DNA from: Aralia elata
Lineage: Eukaryota; Streptophyta; Magnoliopsida; Apiales; Araliaceae
Assembly: GCA_034770075.1 (NCBI GenBank)
Contig: JAVJAP010000141.1
Coordinates: forward strand, 248,001 to 312,000
Direction: 5' to 3'
Length of the DNA stretch: 64,000 bases
The translations under genes and the position numbers were made by a program. This document shows positions 11,958-23,969 of this stretch, piece by piece (the first letter of the stretch is position 1; each line of letters starts with the position of its first letter). The notes beneath the pieces were generated by a model that was not told where the DNA came from, did not search any database, and saw only the letters and a program-made list of their open reading frames with translations.

Positions 11958-13073
11958 CTGCAATAAGGTTCATGATATAGCAAGGGTGAGCAACTAGTTT
12001 GCCCAGCAAGTTTAAATACAACAATAAAGGATATATCATGATGAACGGAATATGAAAAGAGGAATTCAATAATATGAATATCGGAAACAAGAATAATAAA
12101 TGCTTTTAGAACGAATGATAGTCAAGTAGACTTCGAACAATAAACTTCCAATGGAGTCAATAGCTAATTGACCCTTTGGTTACTGGCTCAGAAATAAGTA
12201 CTCGAGGGGATCAACCTCTAACACCCTATGTGTATACATAACATTTAACTTTTGTTCTTTGTATCTTATATCCGATACGTGGGGTACTCCCCTATATTGA
12301 AGGGGTGTTCATAAAGTCCAAGATTCCGCACCATCAATTGGTTTGGATAGCTTTTAAAATCTATACCGCAAATGTCTAGCCGGACAATGGCTAAGACTTA
12401 ACTATGGCAGTTCGTCCATATTAGAACTTTAAAAAAAATACAAGTCAATGTCTGCGTGAAAACAATTGCACAATGTGCGAGTACCAATAACAACGATGTG
12501 GAATAATTGTTAAGAAATTTAACCACTTAGAGCATGCTTGAGGAATTAAAGGTTCGAGCTTAAATATTAACTTGCAATAAATAATACAGTAATGGGTTCC
12601 GGGAACTTACAACAATTAAGGTTTCGGGGTAGAGAACTTGCATAATACACCACATCATACTTGAATGTAAATTGAATAGGTTTAAAGGAAACTTGCCTGA
12701 TAGCTCAGCTACAATAATCTAGCTTTAAATTAAATTGCGCAAAACGACCTATCATTAGTAAGTCGATTCCTTAGTTAGTACAGTATAAACTTCCATGGGT
12801 TTACACTTACAAGAGATTACACACCAAGTAATCCTATCACATAGACACGTAGATGTAACCATCTTTACTAAGTCTATAAACATTATTTCCCACCTTAGAT
12901 AAATGAGTTATTAAGCCTAGAATAGCTTGGTTCTATGCATCAAAGTAAGCTTGAACATATAACACATCAATTAAGTCATGCATTACAGCTTGAGACCTAC
13001 ATACATACATGCTACAAGACTCTGTTCATAACTTAAAGCAACGGGGCAAAACTGGCGACCTTTTTACCTTAGG

Positions 13074-13093
13074 AGTGGTGCGGCCGCGCCACT
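13074..13093. repeat. GC-rich near-perfect palindrome in LTR B
   Basis: AGTGGTGCGGCCGCGCCACT differs from its own reverse complement by a single pair (a G-T wobble). It is surrounded by AT-rich DNA. A related arm, AGTGGCGCGGCC, recurs near 13925. Confidence 0.9.
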
Positions 13094-13895
13094 CTCTGGA
13101 CAGACCATGAATGAAATTTCATTTAGTTGGAATCCGATCCTATTCTCTAACATTAAGGCTACTGATATAAATCAAATACACATGTTCATAAGGTTATTAA
13201 CTTGAGTTTAAAACCTAGCATGCTCATTCTAAATCCAATCCAAAGTTATACGGCTTTATGATAGAAATTCCTACGCTTTAGGCCAAACAAGTCCATTTCA
13301 CAAGTAAACCACTATTATGGTCATAATACCCCATAATAAGACTAGACAATACTTAATATGCATGCTCGGATGTAAACAACACATGCACATTCTAAACACA
13401 TAGCTTATACTTGGAATTCATGCCTTAAACATACTCGCACATGCCAAAATAATACTTAGCTAAATGGTGCTCATGTCAATCATGTCTAGAGGCATAATGA
13501 GTCCTAACAATTATGCTTGTATGGTCAGAACACAACTTTCCACAATATTTGACGATACTCGCCCTTAAACTCTATATTTTCCTTTGAAAATCATACTAAG
13601 ACAACTCATGCCTTGTAGCTCATGCAAGACAACTTGGAAATCATAACTCACATGCATTTGAACACATATTTAAGCTATATACACATACTCAAATGGTCAG
13701 ATTATAAAGAGACGTCCATTTGACAATTTCATTTCGAAATTCTTAAGTTTTACTTTTTGAAATTACATACATAGAGTAACATATGCAACTCATGGTATTT
13801 ACAGGGATTCTAGATACATAGTAACTTATTTTTATGCATGAAGGAACTAAGCTAGCATGCTCAAAACATCAGGACACCTCAACCATTTCTGGCAG

Positions 13896-13913
13896 CCAGC
13901 GCGGTCGCGCTGG
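13896..13913. repeat. GC-rich inverted repeat in LTR B
   Basis: CCAGCGCG and CGCGCTGG form perfect 8-bp arms around a 2-base centre. Confidence 0.9.
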
Positions 13914-15034
13914 TTTTGGCCTTGGGAGTGGCGCGGCCTGCACTGCTTCAGGTTCGGCTCTGCTTCTGCAGAACTCAAAAATTAATATGGCCAACCTTTC
14001 TAAATACAATTCAGTGCAACCACATTGGTCCCAAACATGAATATAGACCCATATAACATCATTACACTAATTAACAAACTAATTAGCAAGATTCATGGAT
14101 TTAATAGAATTTAACAATCTAAGAAATTGATAACACAGTGACGAGTTCTTACCTCCAATGAAGCTAAATTGATACTCCTAGATTGCTTAATATCAGATTA
14201 CTAGCACTTCTCAGCAATGCTCACTCTCTATACTAACCTATCTGAAATTGTAGCAACTGAAATTCTGAATAATTGGTTCCAATTTATAGAGAATTTATTA
14301 CCCAGACAATGCTCTTAACCAAAATGAAGAACCAACGAGAAGGAGAAGAAGCTGATGGGTATTGAAGGTTTGGTAAATCACATACACCCTCCTTCATCAT
14401 TCTCACCATCTGATACAAGCAAGCTTAGGTCTCATGCCTGTACACGGCTGAAGATGTGACTCCCACTGTGCATTTACTATTTGATTTCTTTTTCTCTCTC
14501 TTAGCAGACCACGGTTTGGAAATAAAATAAGATATGTCCCATTACTCTTGTCCCAAATTATTGTTACTTAGATAAATAAATCATACAATTAAAAACCCAA
14601 TTAATCTAGTATACATTTATAACCCATTCGTAATTTCATAAAAGATGGAATTAATAACTTAATCGAGTCTGCTTAGTATTAACCCACTAAATGGACTATT
14701 AAATATTAATATCTATATCACACACATTAATTAATAATTATATTAATTAATTAATGTAAATTAGATTTCTCCACTATATTCAAATAAATTGAATATTTAA
14801 ATTAATAAATAACTTTACCCATTCTTCTGATATAAAAAACCTTAGGGCTAGTCCACTAATTTAATTAAATCATTAGTGACTCCCTTTAATAAATCTAGGC
14901 AATTACGCGCAGTTATCACATAATCACATAATCAATTTATCTCCCAAGATTTAAATAAGCATACAAAGCTAACTCATTAAAAATTAAAATTTATATTTTA
15001 TTAATAATGGAGTTTAAAATTCACGGTCATTACA

Positions 15035-15499
15035 GTCCTCCTGCTTCAGCTCGAGAAATTTTATCTCAATCTGACTCCGCCTACCTTTAGGAAAGTAATT
15101 CTCGAAGAACAACTCTTTGAACCATTCCCAAGTTACTATTTTCTCACCAGCTCTGTTCTGATTGACCTCCCACCAAAAATTAGCTTCACCTTTCATCATA
15201 TAGGCAGCAAAAGCTGTCTTTTGCTCCTCTCCCACATTGGCAACGACAAATGCCTTTTCAATCTCCTTAATCCAAACTTGAGCCTCTATAGGCTCAGTGG
15301 TCCCATTAAACTCAGGTGGTCCCACATTCTTAAAATCCTTAAAGCTTGCTACTGGCAAAGCTGGAGGATTATTTATCCCGATGGGGTTTCTATTTATAGC
15401 CTCTATTATTTGATCCACAAACTGTTGCATAACATCTGCTTGCTCTCTATTCTCGTTCTCTGCCTCGGATTAATTACGCTGATTTCTCCTTGGCGGCAT
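15035..15499 (-). pseudogene. gag N-terminal half of element C (broken)
   Basis: Minus-strand Ty3 gag with a typical retrotransposon gag core: PPEFNGTTEP, AQVWIKEIEKAF, then FFENYFPKGRRSQIEIKFLEL. This is the capsid-like part that assembles particles. An ATG at 15499 opens the frame with MPPRR, but a TAA ten codons later breaks it; the next Met is at 15430. The frame is cut after KQE at 15035 by the LTR of element B; its few residues beyond that point are LTR sequence. Confidence 0.82.
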
Positions 15500-15768
15500 T
15501 ATTCTGTACAATAAAAATACATTATTTTCTCATCCTTCATTTTAAAGCATTCAATATTAATGCTAGAATTTAATCACCTCATAGCATATATTAATACACA
15601 TATTTATATTAACATCCATCTCCATGTACACCTATCTTTTCATTTTATAGTTTTCTGCTATTACATATGCAATCTTCTTATTACTCTGAAAGTCCTATAA
15701 TCTTCGGACTAAATCTTTTGAGATTACAATTTTAAGGTCAACTTCCTCATCCCATAACTAGAGTATTC

Positions 15769-17984
15769 TGTTGGTCGATTTCGCAATCGATAAACACACA
15801 CGTGCAAGTATACACGGTCAACAAGTAATATATGATAAGATAAGAGTCGAACCCACAGGGAATTATGACAAATAATAACCAAGTACCAATCGTATATCAA
15901 TTTGATCTAATTTAAACGATAAAGGTTTGATTGTTTGTTGATTGTTTGAGTTCACAAGTCGAGTAATGAATAAAATGCAGTAAAATATCAAGATCAGAAA
16001 AGGTCTAAGATTACAATTTCCCCCAACACATCATTTGAATCTCCTAAATCTCTCTTTTCAATCAGTTATAACATACGAATTGACAACCGAGAAATCAAAA
16101 CTACATAAGAGCCTTTGTCGATGGTCAATCACGAATCTTCCTAAGCGGTGCATAGGTATATGTCTATCCTATACACTATCAAGAGACTAATTTCAAGAAT
16201 GATTAATAGACACGTGTCACCAAATCTAATTAATCCTCCCCTCAATTACCAACTTTCACATCGGAAGTCATTAAGACTAGATTCTCAATTAGTTGCATGC
16301 GGTAATTAGGTATATTTCTATCCCAACTACTATCAAGATACCTATTATTGCAGATAATTAATAAGACACACGTCACTTAGTCCGATTAATAACCCACAAC
16401 AATCTATACTCTCGCATGTTATCATAACTAGGTCTTAACCTATAATCCGTTCGTCAAGTTCATATAGGTTCTCAAGGTAATTACGGGCCAAGCAATTAAT
16501 CTAGAAAGCAAGGGTTATGACAATCAATTCACAAATGCATAACCAAAATCAATAGAGAGGGAATTCAATTCAAATTAAGTGTTGGGTTCCATTGCAATCT
16601 TAGAATAGAAGGTTAGTTCATGATAGCTACAATAGACATCAATTTCAAGTTATACATTGTCAAATTCGAATTACAAAGGAGTTGGAAAACTAGAAATGAA
16701 ACCACTTTTGAAGCTATTCAGCTGATGTTCCTTTGGTTGCTGTGGTTTCCAACTTTCCTCCTTGGCTTTGAAATTCTTCTTGACAGAGTTCCTTAGTTTT
16801 TGGCTTGATTCAGCTTGATTTGCAGCCTTGAGCACTGTTGGTTGATGTATTTTGTAGCCTCGCTCTCTCTAGATATCCCTTTGACAAGTCTTTCCTTCTT
16901 AGTTCTTTGGCTTTTGCTGAGTTTTCCTTGTATTGCAGCACTTTTGCTCTCTATTTTGATGTTTTTGTCTAGCCTCCCAATCCCTAGTTATCTGATATGA
17001 AGCTTAGAAGAGATTATATATAGCCTCCATCAAGAAACCCTAGCCAAAATCGGACAAAATGGAGCTCAGATAGCACTAAAACTGTGTCAGATCGCACTCA
17101 GCACGGCGTTGGCGCGCCCGCGCCCAGCGCCTGGGCCGCACGCTGGCCGCACGCCCAACGCCACACGCCCACGCCGCACGCCGCGCACCCGCACGCTAGC
17201 GCGCGCCCGCGCCCGAAGCCTGGGCCGCACGCCCAACCCGCACGCCCAGCGCCCCCGCTGCCGAGGCCCAGCGCGCCAACTTACCGCACGCCCAGCGCGC
17301 GCCCGCACACCGCGCCCATGCGCCTGCCGCCCACGCCCGCACGCCCACGCCGCACGCTCAGCGCGCCAACTTGCCGCACGCCCAGCGCGCACCCGCACGC
17401 CGCGCCCATACGCCCGCGCCCATTGCCTGGGCCGCACGCTGGCGCCCCAACCTGCCGCACGTCGTGCCCGCGGCTTGGTTGACGCCGCACGCCGTGCACG
17501 CCTTCCAACGCCGTGCACGCCCAACTTCCAAATGTCATCAAATTAAGCCCCAAGCATCGCCAAACATAAATTTTCACCGTGTTATCATTCGAGCACGGAT
17601 ATCTAAGCACGGGCTTGCCCTCGTGGCTTGGCGACGCCGCACGCCGTGCACGCATCCTGACGCCGTGCACGCCCAACTACCAATTGTTATCAAATTAAGC
17701 ATCGAGCGTCGCCAAGCACAAATTTCCATCATACTATCATTCGGGCACAAACGTCCAGGCATGGACATTGAGTCAATACAAACAACGATCCGAGCAGTAT
17801 TTATATCAATTCCTACAAACATAATGAAAATGCATCAAAGCAACATAAAACATGTAAAAATAACTAAAAACTAATTTATGTAGAAATAAGATAAAAATAC
17901 ATAAAAACCACATAAAATACCTAAAGACTTGCAAATTATCAAGGCCAAAAGTACCCAAATTGTGTGTATAAAACACACTCATCA
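15769..17984 (-). mobile_element. 3' LTR of element D
   Basis: In minus sense it starts TGATGAGTGTGTTTT at 17984 and ends GACCAACA at 15769. It contains an AT-rich body, a GC-rich array (17091-17510) and a terminal hairpin (17962-17978). The short open frame near 16815-17000 is repeated in the other LTR but shows no gene-like property. Confidence 0.92.
17091..17510. repeat. GC-rich variable tandem array in LTR of D
   Basis: About 420 bp built from CGCACGCC, CAGCGCGC, GCCCGCGCCC and CCGTGCACGCC blocks, against an AT-rich LTR. It has few stop codons, so long frames open on both strands; these are composition artefacts. The copy in the other LTR (about 22990-23430) has a different block order. 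Confidence 0.88.
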
Positions 17985-18024
17985 AATACCCCCAAACTTA
18001 AATCTTTGCTTGTCCTCAAGCAAA
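17985..18024 (-). other. Polypurine tract of element D with adjoining hairpin
   Basis: In minus sense AAGTTTGGGGGTATT abuts the LTR start. Just upstream, TTTGCTTG and CAAGCAAA (18005-18012, 18017-18024) are perfect 8-bp arms around AGGA. The layout recurs in J at 57241-57279 with one mismatch. Confidence 0.85.
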
Positions 18025-18369
18025 ACAAATCTAAACTAAACAATTCAAACACTTCTAATATAACCTAACTTGAGCAATGAATTAATAAGCCGACAATGGT
18101 CTCAAAGGCATCAACACATAGAACTCAAGAGAACAAACAAAGCGTTGCAAGTCTAAAATTTCAGTTAGCTAGTCATACTTTTCTTAAGACCTCTTCCGTA
18201 TGTGTGTGTGTGAGTACCCAATAGCACTAAACCAATCAAGCTCGAATGAAACTATGCAACCACATTACCTTATGAAATAATCAAAATAAACCCCAAAACA
18301 ACATGCTTAACACATCACTCAATACAAAGGTGTACAAATCACAATTCCAAAAATTTTGAGAACCAAGGG

Positions 18370-18575
18370 CTCTAGGTGAGTGCATTTTATGCTCCATCTC
18401 AATCCTTAAGCACGCTCATATGGGCGAGTGCGTTTTACGCTCAACCTCAACCCCATGTAAAATTTGCAATAAATAATTTTTTTTCTTTAATCACAATTCT
18501 AAGAGAGTGCATTCTACGCTCTATATCTCCTATGCATGTGTCCATGAGTGAGTGCGTTTTACGCTCCATCTTAAC
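18370..18575 (-). repeat. Four copies of a GCGTTTTACGC mini-hairpin motif
   Basis: Copies at 18382-18392, 18430-18440, 18509-18519 and 18554-18564 have 4-bp stems around a 3-base loop. The stem changes as a pair between GCGT/ACGC and GCAT/ATGC. The context is GAGTGC...GCTCCAT. A fifth copy lies in J at 57842-57852. Confidence 0.75.
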
Positions 18576-18984
18576 TCACTACATGACCATCAATTCAAAC
18601 ATAACAAATTTGGACACCTTGGTTCGAGTGATGTTTAAACGAGTTCTAGAGTTTATAGATGTTTTCCACAAGCATTCGGTTATAAAAGCCTTCACTAAGC
18701 ATACAACTAGCTTAATACTCATGGGTAAGTGTATGAAAGTTAAAAGACGCATAAGCAAAATAATAACCAATAAACGATAAGCACAAAGACTAAGCAACAA
18801 TTGTCTATGTCTCATGAGTTAGATTCTCTTCAAACAAGTCATTATCATAGACCATGGATTATAGTTCAAATCAAATTAAAACAATGCTCAAGGGACACAT
18901 CTTAAAAATAAATTTTTTTTTTTTGAATAAAAAGAAAAACATACTTAAATCACACAAAAACTAAATTAAACACACAAATACGCA

Positions 18985-19325
18985 AATACGAAGTACTACC
19001 CCCAAACTTAAATTTGACTACCACACAGCACAACACGACTAGACAGACAAGGATAACTCAATTAAACTACCACACACACACCCCCAAACTTAAATCACAC
19101 AAAAACTAAATTAAACACACAAATACGCAAATACGAAGTACTACCCCCAAACTTAAATTTGACTACCACACAGCACAACACGACTAGACAGACAAGGATA
19201 ACTCAATTAAACTACCACACACACACCCCCAAACTTAAATTTGACTACCACACAGCACAACACGACTAGACAGACAAGGATAACTCAATTAAACTACCAC
19301 ACACACACCCCCAAACTTAAAACAA
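18985..19325 (-). repeat. Tandem repeat carrying extra polypurine-tract motifs (element D 3' region)
   Basis: An approximately 84-bp unit (CCCCCAAACTTAAATTTGAC... ending in an ACACACAC run) is repeated about three times, with a variant 60-bp insert once. Each unit contains, in minus sense, TTTAAGTTTGGGGG, the same motif as the true polypurine tract at 17985. The rest of 18025-20257 has no convincing gene. Confidence 0.85.
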
Positions 19326-20257
19326 ACATAGTCCTCGATGTTTATAATAGACAGAATTAAAATAGAGAACTTCACTGAGGGTAATCAAGCAACATCATTA
19401 TAGTGTGGTGTCGCTTGGACGCTTCCGGACTAACAAAATTCTTGTCATGGGCTTTGGTTAGCTTGGACGATGAAGCTTCACCCCATTTGTTGCTTGGAAG
19501 CCATACCAGAACAATGCCTCATGAAGAACAACCCATATTAGCTAAGAAACTCTCTCAGGCAAAAAATCAAACACGTGGCATGCACCTCCCATAATCTCAG
19601 TTGTCAATGCATTGGGAAGCAGGGCTAGCCCTCCACAAAGTCTTGCAATGGGAGAATTGGAGTGTTCCTGCAATAAAACTCAACCCAAGCACAGTCCCAA
19701 GCAAGTAAAATTTGAAATTAACAGACCTTGTTACCTTTTCTTGGAAAACTAATGAAAATCCATGGGAATTCTTCAAAATCTGCTAAATCCTTGTTGAATT
19801 TCATGTTAGAAGATGACAATGCTGATGGATTGCAGAGATTGGATGCCCAATTGGAGTGATGGGGCACAAATTTGAGTTTAGGAAAAATGCATGTAAGTTG
19901 GCTTTGGAGTGGGAGGAGAGAGATATAAGTTGGACTATAGAAATGAGCTGATGGGTGCATATAAGCTGCTGGTGGCTGTCATGGCTAGCATGCGCGCTGC
20001 TGAGTGTGTTGCTGCTGAGTGTGCTGCTGCTGTGCTGCTCAGCGTGCTGGTGCCTGTTGCTCAACGTGCTGATGTTGTGCTTCTGCTATAGTTTTCACTG
20101 GTGGTCGTAAGCATCAAACTACAGCAAAAAATATTACACACATTAAACACAATTAAACATAAAATCAAAAACAAACCACTCCAAAATTTTTTTTTTAAGA
20201 TTAAAATAAAAAAATAAAAAAAATAAAAACAAAATAGCTCGAAAAATAAAATGGAGA

Positions 20258-20306
20258 TTTGGGTTGCCTCCCAAATAGCGCTTGAGTTAAAGTCCTCAGC
20301 CTGACT
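20258..20306 (-). other. Conserved post-stop two-hairpin cassette (element D copy)
   Basis: In minus sense an AGTC/GACT stem (20303-20306, 20291-20294) is followed by AGCGCT and a TTTGGG/CCCAAA stem around AGGCAA (20258-20275). It starts 17 bases after the ORF stop at 20323. J (60258-60306) and K (63916-63963) have the same cassette with paired substitutions. Confidence 0.7.
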
Positions 20307-20322
20307 AACTTCCTGTTTCCTT

Positions 20323-21513
20323 TTAGTCCGGCTCGATTGCAAAAATGACCATAGCATGCCTCCGAGCTGTCATTTCTTTGAGTTGCATGGCATGAGTGCA
20401 TACTAGGCAACTCCCAAACTCAGTTTCATCTATCAGCAAAAAGAAACTTTCTCCATTCGCTTCATCCATCAGTAAGGGTGAAACATCTGAGGGCATTGCT
20501 GCGGTGAGGTCCAATGTCTCAAGCTCACCTAGCTTATTGTTCTTATATAAATCCTCTTATATGAACTGACAGTAGCTAGGGGTCTGCTCTATTGTGTCTA
20601 TGAATGACATAGTGACATTAAGTTTCTCAAGCACAAGTGTATCCTCATCGATCTTTTCATGAACCTCAACTTCATCACGCCATGGCTCAAATTGTAAACT
20701 AGCTCCCATATCACATAGAGCTTTGCCTACGACATAACTACTCAATGGGCACGGGACAACAAAACCACTCAGATCCTTGAGCTTTGGAGGAGAAGGTATA
20801 TGGGACACAATCGAAATTAGCTCATCATCATCATCGGGACTCAAGGCTGGATCCTCGGCCTCCTTTTCTTGTTTCCCACATGTCTCTTCCATATCAGAAT
20901 CATCATCAATTAGCACGTCTGGTTGCAGCTTTGGCACGCGAAATCCATCAATTTTGGGAACCATGTCATTGGGCCATTCACCTTGATATCTATCGTTGAA
21001 GGCGATAATAAGCTGTCCCATCTGGTTCTCAAGATTTTGAATCGACATATGTTGACTTTTCACAATCTCCTCAATCGAAGTTATGGTCTGGGACCCAAGT
21101 TCCTTCACATTTGAATTTTCTTCTTGTGGCAATGAAGGTGGACATGAGAATTCCGGTGCATATGCTGGACTCGGAGCATAGTATTGGTCTTCATAATTGT
21201 AGCTCCATGTAGAATCTGGGTGATACCCCCAATCTTGATGATAAGCATCGGAACAGTCATAACTGTTGGGGTAATCGCCGAAGTTGTCACCATACCATGT
21301 CGACTCAAAATTGATGGTGCATAGATGACTTGGATGGTTTCCATCACAATAATCACAATTTACCGCAACACGTTGAGTACGTTGGGCCACTAGAGCGTTA
21401 ACATTCCTTGACAACTCCTCTATATGTGCCGCCACCACATCAAATCCATCCATCCATGCCGCTCCAGATTGGGTCATTCCCGTGTGAGGCCATTGATAAT
21501 TATAGTTGGCCAT
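20323..21513 (-). pseudogene. gag-derived ORF of element D (one internal stop)
   Basis: Opens at ATG 21513, about 130 bases after the primer site. It is one frame of about 396 codons with a single TAA at 20557-20559. The start (MANYNYQW), the knuckle CDYCDGNHPSHLC near residue 55, and the stretch LENQMGQL match the nucleocapsid half of Athila gag. Acidic linkers follow, then a protease remnant (GKALCDMGAS), so the ORF joins gag to a fragment of pro by internal deletion. The last residues, KEMTARRHAMVIFAIEPD, are nearly identical to the end of the K ORF, so this tail is conserved although its function is unknown. It probably binds element RNA; catalysis is unlikely. Confidence 0.8.
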
Positions 21514-21641
21514 GGTGTACCTTGTAACGAAGAAAGCATTAAACAGAAAAATAAAAAAAATGTTAAAAATAAATTTATATACAAGTTTGAATTAAGACCA
21601 ATTCGATTGAAATTGATATTGGTAAAATTATTAGAAACAAT

Positions 21642-21659
21642 TCCCCGGCAACGGCGCCA
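21642..21659 (-). other. Primer binding site of element D (tRNA-Asp)
   Basis: Minus-sense TGGCGCCGTTGCCGGGGA matches 18 bases of the tRNA-Asp 3'-end complement. It lies 6 bases after the LTR, as in Athila elements. Confidence 0.93.
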
Positions 21660-21665
21660 AAAACT

Positions 21666-23882
21666 TGTTGGTCGATTTCGCAACCGAAAAATACGCACGT
21701 GCAAGTATACACAGTCAACAAGTAATATATGATAAGATAAGAGTCGAACCCACAGGGAATTGTGGCAAATAATAACCAAGTACCAATCGTATATCAATTT
21801 GATCTAATTTAAACGATAAAGGTTTGATTGTTTGTTGATTGTTTGAGTTCACAAGTCGAGTAATGAATAAAATGCAGTAAAATATCAAGATAGAAAGGTC
21901 TAAGATTACAATTTCCCCCAACACGTCGTTTGAATCTCCTAAATCTCTCTTTTCAATCAGTTATAACATACGAATTGACAACCGAGAAATCAAAACTACA
22001 TAAGAGCCTCTGTCGATGGTCAATCACGAATCTTCCTAAGCAGTTCATAGGTATATGTCTATCCTATACACTATCAAGAGACTAATTTCAAGAATGATTA
22101 ATAGACACGTGTCACCAAATCTAATTAATCCTCCCCTCAATTACCAACTTTCACATCGGAAGTCATTAAGACTAGATTCTTAATTGGTTGCATGCGGTAA
22201 TTAGGTATATTTCTATCCCAACTACTATCAAGATACCTATTATTGCAGATAATTAATAAGACACACGTCACTTAATCCGATTAATAACCCACAACAATCT
22301 ATACTCTCGCATGTTATCATAACTAGGTCTTAACCTATAATCCGTTCGCCAAGTTCATATAGGTTCCCAAGGTAATTACGGGCCAAGCAATTAATCTAGA
22401 AAGCAAGGGTTATGACAATCAATTCACAAATGCATAACCAAAATCAATAGAGAGAGAATTCAATTCAAATTAAGTGTTGGGTTCCATTGCAATCTTAGAA
22501 TAGAAGGTTAGTTCATGATAGCTACAATAGACATCAATTTCAAGTTATACATTATCAAATTCGAATTACAAAGGAGTTGGAAAACTAGAAATGAAACCAC
22601 TTTTGAAGCTATTCAGCTGATGTTCATTTGGTTGCTGTGGTTTCCAACTTTCCTCCTTGGCTTTGAAATTCTTCTTGACAGAGTTCCTTAACTTTTGGCT
22701 TGATTCAGCTTGATTTGCAGCCTAGAGCATTGTTGGTTGATGTATTTTGTAGCCTCCCTCTCTCTAGATATCCCTTTGACAAGCCTTGCCTTCTTAGTTC
22801 TTTGGCTTTTGCTGAGTTTTCCTTGTATTGCAGCACTTTTGCTCTCTATTTTGATGTTTTTGTCTAGCCTCCCAATCCCTAGTTATCTGATATGAAGCTT
22901 AGAAGAGATTATATATACCCTCCATCAAGAAACCCTAGCTAAAATCGGACAAAATGGAGCTCAGATCGCACTAAAACTGTGTCAGATTGCACTCAACACG
23001 GTGTTGGCGCGCCCGCACGCCAGCGCGAGTGCCCGCGCCCAGTGCCTGGGCCGCACGCCCAAGCCGCGCGCCCGCACGCCAGCGCGCGCACCCGCGCCCG
23101 AAGCTTGGGCCGCACGCCCAACCCGCACGCCCGGCGCCCCCGCTGCCGAGGCCCAGCGGCCAACTTGCCGCACGCCCAGCGCGCGCCCGCACGCCGCACC
23201 CATGCGCCCGCGCCCATGCGCCTGCCGCACACGCCCGCACGCCTACGCCGCACGCCCAGCGCGCCAACTTGCCGCACGCCCAGCGCGCGCCCGCACGCCG
23301 CGCCCATGCGCCCGCGCCCAGCGCCTGGGCCGCACGCTGGCGCCCCAACCTGCCGCACGCCGTGCCCGCGGCTTGGTCGACGCCGCACGCCGTGCACGCC
23401 TTCCAACGCCGTGCACGCCGAACTTCCAAATGTCATCAAATTAAGCCCCGAGCATCGCCAAACATAAATTTTCACCGTGTTATCATTCGGGCACGGATAT
23501 CTAAGCACGGGCTTGCCCTCGTGGCTTGGCGACGCCGCACGCCGTGCACGCATCCTGACGCCGTGCACGCCCAACTACCAATTGTTATCAAATTAAGCAC
23601 CGAGCGTCGCCAAGCACAAATTTCCATCATACTATCATTCGGGCACAGATGTCCAGGCATGGACATTGAGTCAATACAAACAACGATCCGAGCAGTATTT
23701 ATTTCAATTCCTACAAACATAATGAAAATGCATCAAAGCAACATAAAACATGTAAAAATAACTAAAAACTAATTTATGTAGAAATAAGATAAAAATACAT
23801 AAAAACCATATAAAATACCTAAAGACTTGCAAATTATCAAGGCCAAAAGTACCCAAATTGTGTGTGTAAAACACACTCATCA
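21666..23882 (-). mobile_element. 5' LTR of element D
   Basis: Near-identical partner of 15769-17984, with its own GC-rich array at about 22990-23430. The promoter must lie here because it is upstream of the ORF in minus sense, but I cannot pin a TATA box with confidence. Confidence 0.92.
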
Positions 23883-23969
23883 TATTCCATATCATCTGAT
23901 CAGGAAATCTCTTATCTCATAGCATTCAATATTATTCTGTGTTCGTTTAATATCAAATTGCATTACCTT

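Larger units (their letters stand above)
10691..15034 (-). mobile_element. Element B: 5' LTR and gag start of a minus-strand Tekay-type element
   Basis: On the minus strand the order is LTR (15034 to 11650), tRNA-iMet primer site, and gag from 11412. Element A then interrupts gag at 10691. The LTR starts TGTAATGACC in minus sense. The 5 bases flanking its outer end (GTCCT at 15035-15039, plus sense) are the expected target duplication, with the partner beyond the left edge. B is itself inserted into gag of element C. Confidence 0.85.
11650..15034 (-). mobile_element. 5' LTR of element B (3.4 kb)
   Basis: Minus-sense start TGTAATGACC at 15034 and end GGGGGCGTCATA at 11650, where the last CA has decayed to TA. 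It shares the LTR A blocks: GTTGATCCCCTC near 12205, TATAGGGGAGTACCCC near 12290, and GTTGCTCACCCTTGCTATAT near 11980. Two GC-rich palindromes interrupt the AT-rich sequence at 13074-13093 and 13896-13913. No gene was found in its 3.4 kb apart from the candidate mini-exon. Confidence 0.82.
15769..23882 (-). mobile_element. Element D: complete non-autonomous Athila-type LTR retrotransposon
   Basis: Two LTRs of 2216 and 2217 bp (15769-17984, 21666-23882) with TG...CA ends are flanked by the 5-bp duplication TATTC (15764-15768, 23883-23887). In minus sense the order is LTR, tRNA-Asp primer site, one gag-derived ORF, a 2.3-kb 3' region, polypurine tract and LTR. Reverse transcriptase and integrase are absent, so it needs a helper, presumably an Athila. 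The LTRs differ by only scattered substitutions and small indels, so insertion was fairly recent compared with C. K is a relative with the same plan. Confidence 0.92.

Noticed and set aside
15581..15768. A primer binding site for element C before its gag
   Set aside because: No stretch matches tRNA-iMet, tRNA-Asp or another tRNA end that I recognise; the site may be lost or altered.
17084..17546. Long overlapping open frames on both strands in the GC-rich LTR block of D (also 22971-23772)
   Set aside because: They overlap in many frames at once, are made of Arg/Ala/Pro/His repeats set by base composition, and the block order changes between the two LTRs.
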